NCBI RefSeq assembly: GCF_002797415.1 | Contig: NZ_KZ454944.1 | Span: 1,568,665-1,632,664 of the forward strand | Reading direction: 5' to 3' | Origin: Bacillus alkalisoli | GTDB taxonomy: Bacteria; Bacillota; Bacilli; Bacillales; Bacillaceae_I | DNA: 64,000 bases | Shown here: positions 42,660 through 52,269 of the stretch, piece by piece | How the letters are laid out: each line of letters opens with the position of its first letter | How positions within the stretch are numbered: position 1 is the stretch's first letter | The notes under the pieces: model-generated | What the model was told of the DNA's origin: nothing | What the model saw: only the letters and a program-made list of their open reading frames with translations | The model's database searches: none | Made by a program: the position numbers and the translations under genes

Positions 42660-43550
42660 ATGAAGGACCACTTACAAGATTTTTTGCACTTTTTATTAGT
42701 AGAAAAAGGGCTAGCGGATAATACAATTATTTCATACGAACGAGATTTAAAAAGCTATCTACAATATATAGAAAAAGTAGAAGGGATCACTTCTATTAAC
42801 AACGCTAAACGAAACGAAATTTTACAGTTTCTTAAACATTGTCATGAAAAAGGAAAGTCTTCGAAGACGATTGCTAGGCATATTGCCTCCATCCGATCTT
42901 TTCATCAATTTTTATTAAGAGATAAAGTAACCGATCACGATCCAACTGTACATATTGATACGCCTCAACCAGAAGTGAAACTTCCTAAAGTTTTATCAAT
43001 CGAAGAGGTACAAGCATTGCTTGAAGCACCGAAAACAAACACACCTATAGGTATACGAGATAAGGCGATGCTCGAACTTTTATATGCAACAGGAATTCGT
43101 GTGTCAGAGCTAACATCCCTTAAATTGAGCGATGCACATATTTCGATGGGATTTATCCGATGTATTGGAAAAGGGAATAAAGAACGTATCATACCTATTG
43201 GAAAACTAGCTCAAGACGCTATCGAGAAATATATTAATGAAAGTCGTCCAGCATTCAATAAGAAACAACAATCAGACGCACTTTTTTTAAACTATCAAGG
43301 AAATGCGTTATCTCGCCAAGGATTTTGGAAAATTCTTAAAACCTTAACAAAAGAAGCAGGCATTCAAAAAGATTTAACACCGCATACATTACGGCATTCT
43401 TTTGCCACTCATTTGCTAGAAAATGGGGCAGACTTGCGTGCTGTTCAAGAAATGCTTGGACATGCTGATATATCCACTACACAAATCTACACACATGTAA
43501 CAAAAGGTAGATTAAAAGACGTCTATAGTCAATTTCACCCACGTGCTTAA
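42660..43550 (+). CDS. xerD: Tyrosine recombinase XerD, 296 aa
   Basis: The catalytic set is complete: Arg in [11 protein letters not shown] (residue about 147), Lys in [25 protein letters not shown] (His, Arg), [14 protein letters not shown] (His and the nucleophile Tyr at about 278). The N-terminal SAM-like core-binding domain ends near 110. With CodV/XerC it resolves chromosome dimers at dif. GGGGAG precedes the ATG. Confidence 0.94.
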   Translation: MKDHLQDFLHFLLVEKGLADNTIISYERDLKSYLQYIEKVEGITSINNAKRNEILQFLKHCHEKGKSSKTIARHIASIRSFHQFLLRDKVTDHDPTVHIDTPQPEVKLPKVLSIEEVQALLEAPKTNTPIGIRDKAMLELLYATGIRVSELTSLKLSDAHISMGFIRCIGKGNKERIIPIGKLAQDAIEKYINESRPAFNKKQQSDALFLNYQGNALSRQGFWKILKTLTKEAGIQKDLTPHTLRHSFATHLLENGADLRAVQEMLGHADISTTQIYTHVTKGRLKDVYSQFHPRA

Positions 43551-43561
43551 TTTTTCTGATA

Positions 43562-43610
43562 GAATAAGAGAGGTAAAGTTTACCTCTTATTCTACTTAAT
43601 TTTTTGTAAA
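43562..43610 (+). terminator. Intrinsic terminator after xerD
   Basis: GAATAAGAGAGGTAAA pairs with TTTACCTCTTATTC around a G, then CTACTTAATTTTTTG. Confidence 0.88.
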
Positions 43611-43614
43611 ACAA

Positions 43615-43643
43615 TTGAAAAATTGAAAGCGCTTGTATATAAT
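43615..43643 (+). promoter_or_regulatory. Promoter of deoB-punA-pdp with an internal cre-like site
   Basis: TTGAAA (43615-43620) and TATAAT (43638-43643) are spaced by exactly 17 bases. The spacer contains ATTGAAAGCGCTTGTAT, which fits the catabolite-responsive element consensus except for one position near the 3' end. CcpA binding here would block transcription in the presence of glucose. The 5' leader is about 300 bases and contains palindromic copy E. Confidence 0.75.
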
Positions 43644-43789
43644 TTAAGATGTCTGACTTCTGACAACTTATTTTTTGGTTATGTTATCCGAAAAAGGGGA
43701 AAATATTGTTCGTAAAAAGCTATACTAATAAATGGATAAATTAAAATATTAGGCTGTACTTAAACATAGTGTTATTTTTTGTAAAACTA

Positions 43790-43921
43790 GCTGTTGATTG
43801 TAGTGCATATCGTAGACTCCTGCGGGAATAGCGGGTAACGGGAGACCCCGCAGGAGCGAAGGCGACGAGGAGGCTCCCGGCCCGCCCGCGGAAAGCGAAG
43901 ATATGCGCGGAAATCAACAGC
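43790..43921. repeat. Palindromic GC-rich dispersed element, copy E
   Basis: Ends GCTGTTGATTG and CAATCAACAGC-like, with TGCATATCGTAGACTCCTGC, GGGAGACCCCGCAGGAGCG, CGAGGAGGCTCCCGG and CCGCCCGCGGAAAGCGAAG. It lies inside the deoB leader. An outer pair TTAGGCT (43750) and AGCCTAA (43937) extends the palindrome to about 190 bases. Confidence 0.9.
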
Positions 43922-43959
43922 GGTGTTTAATAGAGCCTAAAACTTAAGGAGGTTTCACT

Positions 43960-45144
43960 TTGAGTTCTTATACATATAAACGTATTTTTTTAATTGTGAT
44001 GGATTCAGTAGGTATTGGCGAGGCGCCAGATGCAAAAGAATTTGGGGATGCAGGTTCTGATACGATTGGAAACATTGCACTGCATATGAACGGACTTCAC
44101 ATGCCGAACATAGCACAACTGGGTTTAAGCAATATCCGTGAAATTAAAGGAATTGAAAAAGCCCAAAAGCCACTTGCATTCTATACAAAAATGGAAGAAG
44201 CATCAACAGGTAAAGACACAATGACTGGTCACTGGGAGTTAATGGGATTAAGAATTGATACGCCGTTCCGCGTTTTCCCTGAAGGTTTCCCAGATGAATT
44301 ATTAAATGAACTGGAAGCTCGCACTGGTCGTAAAATCATCGGTAACAAGCCTGCTTCTGGAACAGAAATACTTGATGAACTTGGCAAAGAGCACATGGAA
44401 ACAGGGGCCATAATCGTTTACACGTCCGCGGATTCTGTATTACAAATTGCAGCTCATGAAGACATTGTTTCGATTGAAGAACTTTATGATATTTGTAAAA
44501 TTGCACGTGAACTAACACTAGATGAGAAATATATGGTTGGTAGAATTATTGCACGTCCTTTCTTAGGAACACCTGGTGATTTCAAACGCACATCGAACCG
44601 TCATGATTACGCACTAAAACCATTTGAAAGAACCGTTATGAATGAATTAAAAGATTCTGGCTTTGACGTCATTTCTATCGGAAAAATTGCCGACATTTAT
44701 GATGGAGAAGGGGTTACTAACTCTCTTCGCACTGTTTCCAACATGGACGGCATGGATAAAATCGTTGATACGGTAGAAATGGACTTCACAGGTTTAAGTT
44801 TCTTAAACTTAGTAGATTTTGATGCTGTTTTCGGACACCGTCGTGATCCAGAAGGTTATGGTAAAGCGTTAGAAGAATTTGATGCCCGCCTACCGGAAGT
44901 TATTTCAAACTTAAAAGAAAACGACCTTTTAATTATTACAGCAGACCATGGTAACGATCCAACGTTCCCAGGCACAGACCATACGCGTGAATATGTACCG
45001 CTACTAGTTTACTCACCTTCTATGACAGAAGGAAAAGAATTAGAAATAAGAAAAACATTTGCAGATGTTGGAGCAACAGTGGCTGACAACTTTAATGTAA
45101 AAATGCCAAAGCACGGCGAAAGCTTTTTGCCAAATCTAAAATAG
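43960..45144 (+). CDS. deoB: Phosphopentomutase, 394 aa
   Basis: It interconverts (deoxy)ribose-1-phosphate and -5-phosphate. The alkaline-phosphatase-superfamily signature is clear: [13 protein letters not shown] at the N-terminus, the phosphorylated Thr in [13 protein letters not shown] (residue about 86), and [16 protein letters not shown] with His and Asp metal ligands near 324-340. AAGGAGG precedes a TTG start. It begins the nucleoside-catabolism run deoB-punA-pdp. Confidence 0.94.
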   Translation: MSSYTYKRIFLIVMDSVGIGEAPDAKEFGDAGSDTIGNIALHMNGLHMPNIAQLGLSNIREIKGIEKAQKPLAFYTKMEEASTGKDTMTGHWELMGLRIDTPFRVFPEGFPDELLNELEARTGRKIIGNKPASGTEILDELGKEHMETGAIIVYTSADSVLQIAAHEDIVSIEELYDICKIARELTLDEKYMVGRIIARPFLGTPGDFKRTSNRHDYALKPFERTVMNELKDSGFDVISIGKIADIYDGEGVTNSLRTVSNMDGMDKIVDTVEMDFTGLSFLNLVDFDAVFGHRRDPEGYGKALEEFDARLPEVISNLKENDLLIITADHGNDPTFPGTDHTREYVPLLVYSPSMTEGKELEIRKTFADVGATVADNFNVKMPKHGESFLPNLK

Positions 45145-45158
45145 GAGGACAACTGTCC

Positions 45159-45959
45159 ATGAATAATTCTGTTTCATTTATTAAAGAAAAATTAACAAAT
45201 ACACCGACAATCGGTTTAATTTTAGGCTCTGGCTTAGGAGTTTTAGCAGAAGAAATTCAATCACCAATCGTCATTCCATATAGCGAAATTCCTGATTTCC
45301 CAGTTTCAACAGTAGAAGGTCATGCTGGTCAACTTGTAATTGGTGAATTAGAAGGGAAAACAGTTATTGCCATGCAAGGTCGTTTCCACTTCTATGAAGG
45401 ATACTCCATGGAAAAGGTAACATTCCCAGTTCGCGTAATGAAACTTTTAGGAGTAGAAACAGTTATTGTTACAAATGCTGCAGGTGGAGTAAATACTTCT
45501 TTTGAAGCTGGCGACTTAATGATTATTACAGATCATATTAATAACATGGGGACAAACCCATTAATCGGTCCTAACGATGCGCAGTTCGGTGCACGTTTCC
45601 CTGATATGTCCACTGCATATTGCAAAGACTTACAAAAATTAGCGAAAGCTACTGCTGAAAAATTAGGCATTAAAGTACAAGAGGGAGTATATGTTGGAAA
45701 CACTGGACCAACATACGAAACACCTGCTGAAGTTCGCATGCTACGTACTTGGGGTGGAGATGCAGTTGGAATGTCAACAGTTCCAGAAGTAATCATTGCT
45801 CGTCATAGCGGTATGAAAGTTCTAGGTATTTCTTGTATTTCGAACATGGCTGCAGGTATTCTAGACCAACCATTAACACACGACGAAGTAATGGAAACAA
45901 CAGAAATGGTTCGCGCAAACTTCCTTGGTCTAGTAAAAACTATTATCAAAGATATGTAA
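45159..45959 (+). CDS. punA: Purine nucleoside phosphorylase, 266 aa
   Basis: It phosphorolyses purine (deoxy)nucleosides to base and pentose-1-phosphate. The trimeric PNP signature is present: LILGSGLGVLAEEI (phosphate loop), VEGHAGQLVIGE, MQGRFHFYEGYS (His, Glu) and CISNMAAGILDQPL. AGGAGG lies upstream of the ATG. It is 14 bases after deoB, which accepts its sugar phosphate. Confidence 0.94.
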   Translation: MNNSVSFIKEKLTNTPTIGLILGSGLGVLAEEIQSPIVIPYSEIPDFPVSTVEGHAGQLVIGELEGKTVIAMQGRFHFYEGYSMEKVTFPVRVMKLLGVETVIVTNAAGGVNTSFEAGDLMIITDHINNMGTNPLIGPNDAQFGARFPDMSTAYCKDLQKLAKATAEKLGIKVQEGVYVGNTGPTYETPAEVRMLRTWGGDAVGMSTVPEVIIARHSGMKVLGISCISNMAAGILDQPLTHDEVMETTEMVRANFLGLVKTIIKDM

Positions 45960-45978
45960 TTTTTAATGAGCAATTAGT

Positions 45979-46132
45979 TAAGTCCGTTTCATAATGTATG
46001 ACTACTATACGAAAAACGAATGATAGAAGCATATTTTGTATTAAGATACCTTAATTAACGTACATATTATTGTATATTATACTAAAATATTCGTTTTTCA
46101 CTAAACGAACCGTAATTTTGAAATGGATTCAG
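45979..46132 (-). repeat. MITE-like AT-rich element, copy 2 (inverted)
   Basis: The element runs in the opposite sense to copies 1 and 3. Its ends are TTAAGTCCGTTTCAT and GAAATGGATTCAG, close to an inverted repeat of type CTGARTCCRTTTCA. Inside are ACTATACGAAAAACGAAT and TTTTTCACTAAACGAACCGT. GAGCAATT at 45968-45975 and AATTGCTC at 46144-46151 flank it as an inverted pair. It separates punA from pdp. Confidence 0.85.
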
Positions 46133-46188
46133 TTGTATAAGCAAATTGCTCGAATTACTTAAATATAGAGAGAAAGCTGGTGTTCCGC

Positions 46189-47493
46189 ATGAGAATGGTT
46201 GACTTAATCGAGAAAAAACGTGACGGAAAAGAACTATCTACAGAAGAAATTAACTTTATTATAAACGGTTTTACAGACGGCTCTATCCCGGATTATCAAA
46301 TGAGTGCTTTAAACATGGCAATCTTTTTTAAAGGCATGACAGACCAAGAGCGTGCAGACTTAACAATGGCTATGGTTAACTCGGGTGACACGATAGACTT
46401 ATCGGCAATAGAAGGAATTAAAGTAGACAAACATAGTACTGGCGGAGTTGGCGATACAACTACTTTAGTATTAGCACCACTTGTAGCAGCGTTAGGTGTC
46501 CCTGTTGCAAAAATGTCTGGCCGTGGTTTAGGTCACACAGGTGGAACAATTGACAAACTAGAAGCGGTTCCAGGTTTCCACGTGGAAATTGACAACCAAC
46601 AATTCATCGACTTAGTAAATAAAAATAAAGTAGCTGTAATCGGTCAAAGTGGAAATTTAACTCCTGCTGATAAAAAGTTATATGCACTACGTGACGTTAC
46701 AGCAACAGTAAACAGCATCCCTCTAATCGCAAGTTCTATTATGAGTAAAAAAATCGCAGCGGGCGCAGATGCAATTGTACTAGATGTTAAAACGGGTGCT
46801 GGCGCATTCATGAAAGATTTAGATGAAGCGAAAAAATTAGCCAAAGCAATGGTAGACATCGGTAACAACGTAGGGCGTCGCACAATGGCTGTTATTTCTG
46901 ACATGAGCCAGCCACTTGGATATGCAATAGGTAATGCTTTAGAAATTAAAGAAGCGATCGATACGTTACGCGGAGAAGGTCCAGAAGACTTACATGAACT
47001 TTGCCTAACTCTAGGAAGCTACATGGTATACTTAGCGGAAAAAGCGGACTCATTAGAAGATGCACGTACAAAACTAGAAGAAGTTATTAATAATGGGAAA
47101 GCACTTGAAGTGTTAAAGACGTTCTTAGAGGCACAAGGTGGAGATCCATCTGTTGTCGATAATCCATCTAACCTTCCACAAGCTAAATATGTAGTAGAAC
47201 TAGAAGCATTAGAAGAAGGAACGGTATCTGAAATCGTTGCAGACTCGCTTGGCACAGCAGCGATGTTATTAGGAGCAGGTCGCGCAACAAAAGATTCTGT
47301 GATTGACCTTGCAGTAGGTATCGTTTTACGTAAGAAAATCGGTGACAAAGTAGCAAAAGGTGAATCTTTAGCTACCATTCATAGTAACCAAGAGAATGTC
47401 GAGGAAGTAAAACAAAAACTATACAACAGTATGAAAATTACAAATGGTAATGTTACAGTTCCACCACTTGTGTATGATACAATTTCGGAATAA
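46189..47493 (+). CDS. pdp: Pyrimidine-nucleoside phosphorylase, 434 aa
   Basis: It phosphorolyses uridine and thymidine. The family signature [19 protein letters not shown] (residues about 105-123) and the phosphate-binding [10 protein letters not shown] (about 82-91) are intact, and the Lys and Ser in [20 protein letters not shown] follow. The ATG at 46189 gives the usual MRMVDLI start. B. subtilis has pdp with dra-nupC rather than here, so this order differs. Confidence 0.94.
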   Translation: MRMVDLIEKKRDGKELSTEEINFIINGFTDGSIPDYQMSALNMAIFFKGMTDQERADLTMAMVNSGDTIDLSAIEGIKVDKHSTGGVGDTTTLVLAPLVAALGVPVAKMSGRGLGHTGGTIDKLEAVPGFHVEIDNQQFIDLVNKNKVAVIGQSGNLTPADKKLYALRDVTATVNSIPLIASSIMSKKIAAGADAIVLDVKTGAGAFMKDLDEAKKLAKAMVDIGNNVGRRTMAVISDMSQPLGYAIGNALEIKEAIDTLRGEGPEDLHELCLTLGSYMVYLAEKADSLEDARTKLEEVINNGKALEVLKTFLEAQGGDPSVVDNPSNLPQAKYVVELEALEEGTVSEIVADSLGTAAMLLGAGRATKDSVIDLAVGIVLRKKIGDKVAKGESLATIHSNQENVEEVKQKLYNSMKITNGNVTVPPLVYDTISE

Positions 47494-47510
47494 TAGAGAT
47501 AATCGACTCG

Positions 47511-47553
47511 TTAAAACACCGTATCTTTTGTAGATGCGGTGTTTTAATTTCTA
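47511..47553 (+). terminator. Intrinsic terminator after pdp
   Basis: AAAACACCGTATC pairs with GATGCGGTGTTTT around TTTTGTA and is followed by AATTTC. Confidence 0.88.
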
Positions 47554-47632
47554 TCACCTAAATCCCCCCAGTTCACTAACCTCATTTTAAAAAAATGCAA
47601 TATAAAAATATCCATTATTTACTCACTTCTTT

Positions 47633-47661
47633 GTATATTTTGAATAATATTGGAAAAAATG
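47633..47661 (+). promoter_or_regulatory. Sigma-F-like promoter of dacF
   Basis: GTATA at 47633-47637 and GGAAAAAATG at 47652-47661 match the sigma-F consensus (GYATA, GGnnAnAnTR) with a 14-base gap, 34 bases before the ATG. Forespore expression of dacF is known in B. subtilis. Confidence 0.65.
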
Positions 47662-47694
47662 TTAACTATGGACAAAGATTGGAGGTATTGGATA

Positions 47695-48861
47695 ATGAAA
47701 AAATTCGTAATCGCTATTGTTTCATTCGTTTTTGCTTTATCTGCATACACAAATGTGACGTTTGCACAGGAACAAACAGTAGAATTAGCTAGCAATGCCA
47801 GGTCTGCTATTTTAATTGAAAGAGATACTGGACAAGTTTTATATGAGAAAAACGGGAATGAAAAGCTTCCACCCGCTAGTATGACAAAAATTATGACAAT
47901 GCTTTTAATTATGGAAGCAATCGATAAAGGTGAACTAACGTGGGATGAGAAAATTCGTACGAGTGAACATGCTGCTTCTATGGGAGGTTCGCAAATCTTC
48001 TTAGAGGCTGGAGAAGAAATGACAACAGATGAAATGCTTCGCGGTATTGCAATAGCGTCTGGTAACGATGCATCGGTTGCAATGGCGGAACGTCTTGCGG
48101 GTTCTGAAGAAGCATTCGTGCAAATGATGAATAACCGTTCAGAGGAGCTAGGACTTAAAAATACAAAGTTCCAAAATCCTACTGGATTACCAGCTAAAGA
48201 ACATTACAGTACTGCCAACGATATGGCACTCATCGCAAAAGAACTATTAAAGTTTGACGATGCAATTACGAAATATACAGGGCAGTACGAAGACTACCTT
48301 CGTGAAGATACGGATAAGAAATTTTGGTTAGTTAATACAAATCGCCTTGTGAAATTCTATCCAGGAGTAGACGGGGTGAAAACAGGTTTTACACAAGAAG
48401 CGAAATATTGTTTAACCGCTACAGCTAAAAAAGATGATATGCGTGTTATTGCTGTTGTTTTTGGAGCTCCAACTCCAAAAGACAGAAATGCACAAATTAC
48501 AAAAATGTTAGACTACGCTTTTAGTCAATATAAAACACACCCAATGTTCGAGAGAAATCAAACTGTTGCGAAAGTAAAAGTAAGCAAAGGTGCGGAAAAA
48601 GAAATTGATGCTGTTACTTCAGAGCCGATTTCTGTTCTGACAAAAAAAGGTGAGAATATTGATGATGTAGTTCAAGAAGTGAAATTAAATACAAGCTTAA
48701 AGGCACCTGTAAAAAAAGGTGATGTGGTTGGCACCATCATGTTGAAAAAAGGGGACAAAGTATTATCTGAAAGTAACTTAGTTGCTGGCGCTGATGATCC
48801 TGAAGCATCTTGGTGGAAATTATTAAAGCGTACAATGGGTACATTTACCAAAGCATCTTAA
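47695..48861 (+). CDS. dacF: D-alanyl-D-alanine carboxypeptidase DacF, 388 aa
   Basis: Signal peptide (residues 1-24, ends FAQ) and a penicillin-binding-protein-5-like carboxypeptidase: SMTK with Ser62, SGN near residue 123 and KTG near 226. The C-terminal beta domain ends the protein. In B. subtilis DacF trims stem peptides of the spore cortex, made in the forespore. TTGGAGG lies 9 bases before the ATG; an upstream in-frame ATG lacks a site. Confidence 0.93.
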   Translation: MKKFVIAIVSFVFALSAYTNVTFAQEQTVELASNARSAILIERDTGQVLYEKNGNEKLPPASMTKIMTMLLIMEAIDKGELTWDEKIRTSEHAASMGGSQIFLEAGEEMTTDEMLRGIAIASGNDASVAMAERLAGSEEAFVQMMNNRSEELGLKNTKFQNPTGLPAKEHYSTANDMALIAKELLKFDDAITKYTGQYEDYLREDTDKKFWLVNTNRLVKFYPGVDGVKTGFTQEAKYCLTATAKKDDMRVIAVVFGAPTPKDRNAQITKMLDYAFSQYKTHPMFERNQTVAKVKVSKGAEKEIDAVTSEPISVLTKKGENIDDVVQEVKLNTSLKAPVKKGDVVGTIMLKKGDKVLSESNLVAGADDPEASWWKLLKRTMGTFTKAS

Positions 48862-48880
48862 TAATTATTCCTATTTTTTA

Positions 48881-48960
48881 TGACGAAACTGTAAAACGTT
48901 TAGCGAATTTACACTAGTTTTGTCATCGTAGAAGGAATCGGACAACCCTATATAGAAATG
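48881..48960 (+). promoter_or_regulatory. spoIIA control region: 0A box and sigma-H promoter
   Basis: TGACGAA at 48881-48887 matches the Spo0A box (TGnCGAA). GAAGGAATC at 48931-48939 and ATAGAAATG at 48952-48960, spaced by 12 bases, fit the sigma-H pattern RnAGGAwww and RnnGAATww with one or two mismatches. Spo0A-P and sigma-H control of spoIIA is established in B. subtilis. Confidence 0.7.
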
Positions 48961-48995
48961 ACTCACTGACACTGAACTACAAGGAGGAGCGTACA

Positions 48996-49346
48996 GTGAG
49001 TCTTTCTATTGATTTTGAAATTAAGAAAAATGTGTTACTCATTCGTCTGGCAGGTGAGCTTGATCATCATACAGCTGAGGCGTTGCGCGCGGAAGCTTCT
49101 GCCATAATTGAGGAACATTCGATTACACACATTTTATTAAACTTGGAAGAACTGTCCTTTATGGATAGCTCTGGCCTTGGTGTGATTTTAGGTAGATATA
49201 AACAAGTGAAAAATGTTGGTGGAGAAATGGTAATCTGCTCGATTTCACCTGCAGTAAAACGTTTATTTGACATGTCAGGTTTGTTTAAAATTATGCGTTT
49301 AGAAGAAAGTGAACAGCATGCACTGAGTAGATTGGGGGTGGCGTAA
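48996..49346 (+). CDS. spoIIAA: Anti-anti-sigma factor SpoIIAA, 116 aa
   Basis: A STAS domain with [13 protein letters not shown] (Ser58, the SpoIIAB phosphorylation site) and the usual 116-117 aa length. In the forespore the dephosphorylated form releases sigma-F from SpoIIAB. The GTG start follows AAGGAGGAG. The stop overlaps the spoIIAB start by one base. Confidence 0.96.
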   Translation: MSLSIDFEIKKNVLLIRLAGELDHHTAEALRAEASAIIEEHSITHILLNLEELSFMDSSGLGVILGRYKQVKNVGGEMVICSISPAVKRLFDMSGLFKIMRLEESEQHALSRLGVA

Positions 49347-49786
49347 TGAAGAACGAGATGCACCTTCAATTTTCTGCCCTTAGTCAAAATGAGTCATTTG
49401 CCCGCGTGACAGTTGCAGCATTTATTACGCAACTCGACCCGACGATGGATGAATTAACAGAAATCAAAACAGTTGTTTCAGAAGCAGTAACAAACTCTAT
49501 CATTCACGGATACGAAAGTGATCCGAATGGAATTGTTTATATTTCAGTAGAGTTAGAGGATAGCGCGGTTCATATTACAATTAAAGACCGTGGGATTGGT
49601 ATTAGTGATGTAGAAGAAGCACGTCAGCCATTATATACAACAAAGCCAGAGCTTGAGCGTTCAGGTATGGGCTTTACCATTATGGAGAATTTTATGGATT
49701 TTGTAGAGATTCATTCAGCACGAGACACAGGCACCACAATCCGCATGACAAAATACTTAGCCAAGAGCCAAGCGCTTTGTAATTAA
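49346..49786 (+). CDS. spoIIAB: Anti-sigma factor and kinase SpoIIAB, 146 aa
   Basis: A GHKL-type ATPase: [12 protein letters not shown] (N box, with Asn50), IKDRGIGI (G1), [12 protein letters not shown] (G2) and [10 protein letters not shown]. It binds and inhibits sigma-F and phosphorylates SpoIIAA. It overlaps spoIIAA by one base. Confidence 0.96.
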   Translation: MKNEMHLQFSALSQNESFARVTVAAFITQLDPTMDELTEIKTVVSEAVTNSIIHGYESDPNGIVYISVELEDSAVHITIKDRGIGISDVEEARQPLYTTKPELERSGMGFTIMENFMDFVEIHSARDTGTTIRMTKYLAKSQALCN

Positions 49787-49799
49787 GGAGTTATCGCCT

Positions 49800-50558
49800 A
49801 TGGATGTGGAGGTCAAAAAAGAGCAACCTATCACGTATTTAAAGGACCATGAAGTAAAAGAATTAATTAAAAAAAGCCAAGATGGGGACCAAGATGCAAG
49901 AGATCTAATTGTTTCAAAAAATATTAGACTCGTATGGTCAGTCGTTCAACGTTTTCTTAATCGCGGCTATGAACCAGACGACCTTTTCCAAATTGGGTGT
50001 ATCGGCTTGTTAAAGTCTGTGGATAAATTTGATTTATCTTATGACGTAAAATTTTCAACGTACGCTGTACCAATGATCATTGGTGAAATACAGCGATTTA
50101 TCCGCGATGACGGAAGTGTGAAGGTTAGTCGTTCCTTAAAGGAGATGGCTAATAAGATTCGTAAGGCGAAGGATGAACTGTCTAAAAGACACGGTCGTGT
50201 CCCAACAGTGAACGAGATTTCGGCGTTTTTAGAAATTACTCCAGAGGAAGTAATCCTTGCCCAAGAAGCAGCTCGTGCTCCAAGTTCTATACATGAAACG
50301 GTATATGAAAACGATGGAGATCCTATTACTTTATTAGATCAAATTGCCGACCAATCGGAAGGAAAATGGTTTGATAAAATTGCTCTACGCGAGGCAATCG
50401 AAGAACTAGATGAACGAGAAAAGCTCATTGTGTATTTAAGGTATTATAAAGACCAAACGCAAACCGAAGTAGCAGAGCGGCTTGGTATATCTCAAGTACA
50501 AGTTTCCAGGTTAGAGAAGAAAATTTTAATTCAGATGAAAGACCGCATGGACGAATGA
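49800..50558 (+). CDS. sigF: RNA polymerase sigma factor F, 252 aa
   Basis: Regions 2-4 of a sigma-70-type factor are present: DLFQIGCIGLLKSVDKFD (region 2), RHGRVPTVNEISAFL (region 3) and the helix-turn-helix TQTEVAERLGISQVQVSRLE (region 4). It is the first forespore-specific sigma factor. AAGGAGTT precedes the ATG, 13 bases after spoIIAB. Confidence 0.96.
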   Translation: MDVEVKKEQPITYLKDHEVKELIKKSQDGDQDARDLIVSKNIRLVWSVVQRFLNRGYEPDDLFQIGCIGLLKSVDKFDLSYDVKFSTYAVPMIIGEIQRFIRDDGSVKVSRSLKEMANKIRKAKDELSKRHGRVPTVNEISAFLEITPEEVILAQEAARAPSSIHETVYENDGDPITLLDQIADQSEGKWFDKIALREAIEELDEREKLIVYLRYYKDQTQTEVAERLGISQVQVSRLEKKILIQMKDRMDE

Positions 50559-50577
50559 CGTCTAAGCGGTTTTTTTA
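50545..50577 (+). terminator. Intrinsic terminator after sigF
   Basis: ACCGC..GAC pairs with GTC..GCGGT over a short loop and leads to TTTTTTT. It overlaps the last codons of sigF. Confidence 0.75.
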
Positions 50578-50590
50578 TTGTCTGAGAGGG

Positions 50591-51062
50591 GATTGAAACA
50601 CAAACTGAGTAGAATGAAACACAACTCGTCCAGATTGAAACACAAGCTCCGTAAATTGAAACACAAGTAAGTAGTAGATCGGTGAATTAGGCGGATTGAA
50701 ACACAAACTGAGTAGATTGAAACACAACTCGCCCAGATTGAAACACAAGCTCTGTAAATTGAAACACAAGTAAGTAGTAGATAGATGGTAAAGGTGGATT
50801 GAAACACAAACTAAGTAGATTGAAACACAACTTGTCCAGATTGAAACACAAGCTCTGTAATTTAAAACACAAGTAAGTAGTAGATCGGTGAATTAGATGG
50901 ATTGAAACACAAACTGAGTAGAATGAAACACAACTCGTCCAGATTGAAACACAAGCTCCGTAAATTGAAACACAAGTAAGTAGTAGATCGGTGAATTAGG
51001 CGGATTGAAACACAAACTGAGTAGATTGAAACACAACTCGTTCAGAATGAAACAAAAACCCA
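50591..51062. repeat. Nested tandem repeat: 103-bp units made of 21-bp subunits
   Basis: Four complete 103-base units start at 50591, 50694, 50797 and 50900, with a partial fifth from 51003. Each has three 21-base subunits with core ATTGAAACACAA and one 40-base subunit ending GTAGTAGATCGGTGAATTAG. In all, 19 subunit copies are seen. Units 1 and 4 are identical base for base. The array is between sigF and the spoVA promoter. Confidence 0.97.
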
Positions 51063-51157
51063 TTTCATCCGTTATTCTCGTCTCAAATCAATTTTCCGGC
51101 CAGATAATCCTCCCTATCTAACATTCATTGGTAATTCTTCCCTCTAAAATTTCCTTT

Positions 51158-51187
51158 GCATGGTAAATTGGCCAATCATACATACTA
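51158..51187 (+). promoter_or_regulatory. Sigma-G promoter of the spoVA operon
   Basis: GCATG at 51158-51162 and CATACTA at 51181-51187, spaced by 18 bases, match the sigma-G consensus (GHATR, CATnHTA). It lies 35 bases before spoVAA. Confidence 0.85.
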
Positions 51188-51221
51188 CAAATACAGAAAT
51201 CTTTGTCAGGATGTGTTTGTG

Positions 51222-51842
51222 ATGGAAAGGACCGTTTATATTCGAATGCGGCATAAAGTTCAAGCGCGACCAAACCAAGCTATTAAATTGAAAGATATTG
51301 CTCAAATCGTCGCAAGCCAAGAGGATATAAAACTCATTGGAGAAATCACATTGCATCACGTTAATATGAGTGACAATTCCATTGTAGTACTCGATGTTAT
51401 GAAAGTGATGAAACAAATTGTAAGCGTAGATCCAGATTTAGAAGTACAAACAGTGGGTCCTGCACAAACGATTGTCGAGATAATTTACAAACAGAAAAAG
51501 TTTCGCCCTGCTTTTTTCGTTGGCGTTTGGCTATTATTATTTTTCGGTGCTGCACTTGCCATTATGAATTTTCACGAAGATGTAAGTATGAGAGTGGTGC
51601 ATCAGAAGTTATTCCAAACGATTACTGGTGTAGAAGACGACAAACCGTTACTGCTGCAAATTCCTTATTCGTTAGGATTAGGTATTGGGATGATATTGTT
51701 CTTCAATCATGTGTTTCGCAAACGAATTAATGAGGAACCTAGCCCGTTAGAGGTAGAGATGTTTAACTATCAGCAAGACTTAGACAATTATGTTGTGATG
51801 CATGAGAACAAGGAAAGTATGAAAAAAATGCATGACAATTAG
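51222..51842 (+). CDS. spoVAA: Stage V sporulation protein AA, 206 aa
   Basis: The N-terminal soluble part (about 110 residues) is followed by two membrane helices (FFVGVWLLLFFGAALAIMNF; YSLGLGIGMILFFNHVF). Length equals B. subtilis SpoVAA. It is part of the DPA channel complex in the spore inner membrane. AGGATGTG lies before the ATG; upstream frame is not used. Overlaps spoVAB by 11 bases. Confidence 0.93.
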   Translation: MERTVYIRMRHKVQARPNQAIKLKDIAQIVASQEDIKLIGEITLHHVNMSDNSIVVLDVMKVMKQIVSVDPDLEVQTVGPAQTIVEIIYKQKKFRPAFFVGVWLLLFFGAALAIMNFHEDVSMRVVHQKLFQTITGVEDDKPLLLQIPYSLGLGIGMILFFNHVFRKRINEEPSPLEVEMFNYQQDLDNYVVMHENKESMKKMHDN

Positions 51843-52254
51843 TGTGTTGTTTACCGTATTTCTTGGCCTAGCTGGTGGAATAGCAGTAGGGGCAGGATTT
51901 GTTGCATTTTTAACGGTATTAGGTGTTATTCCTCGATTAACGCAACTTTCAAAAACAAATAAATATATACACGCTTATGAATGGGGAGTTATTGGTGGTG
52001 CATTGTTTGGGAGTTGGATTAGCTTACATGATGTGAAGCTTAATCTTCCTTCATTGGTAACGATACCTATTGGTCTTATTTGTGGAATCTTTGTCGGTCT
52101 ACTCGCAGCTGCCTTAACAGAAGTGCTAAATGTTCTACCAATAATGGCCAAACGTATAGGTGTGGAAAGTAAAATTGTAATTCTCTTAATGGCAATCGTA
52201 TTTGGTAAAGTATTAGGTTCACTATTTCATTGGGTTGTATACGTAGATTTGTAA
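51832..52254 (+). CDS. spoVAB: Stage V sporulation protein AB, 140 aa
   Basis: A membrane protein of about four helices, with LAGGIAVGAGFVAFLTVLGV at the start and ALTEVLNVLPIMAKR near residue 95, matching SpoVAB. It is needed for dipicolinic acid uptake into spores. It overlaps spoVAA, so translation is coupled. Confidence 0.93.
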   Translation: MTISVLFTVFLGLAGGIAVGAGFVAFLTVLGVIPRLTQLSKTNKYIHAYEWGVIGGALFGSWISLHDVKLNLPSLVTIPIGLICGIFVGLLAAALTEVLNVLPIMAKRIGVESKIVILLMAIVFGKVLGSLFHWVVYVDL

Positions 52255-52269
52255 AAGGAGGAACATCCA

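Noticed and set aside
50562-50872. Minus-strand frames of 60-81 codons with Cys-Phe-Asn repeats
   Set aside because: They are translations of the 21-base repeat (7 codons), without ribosome sites or a sensible protein composition.
50591-51062. CRISPR array, suggested by repeated ATTGAAAC
   Set aside because: The spacing is 21 bases with related, not unique, spacers, and there is a higher-order 103-base unit. No cas genes are near.
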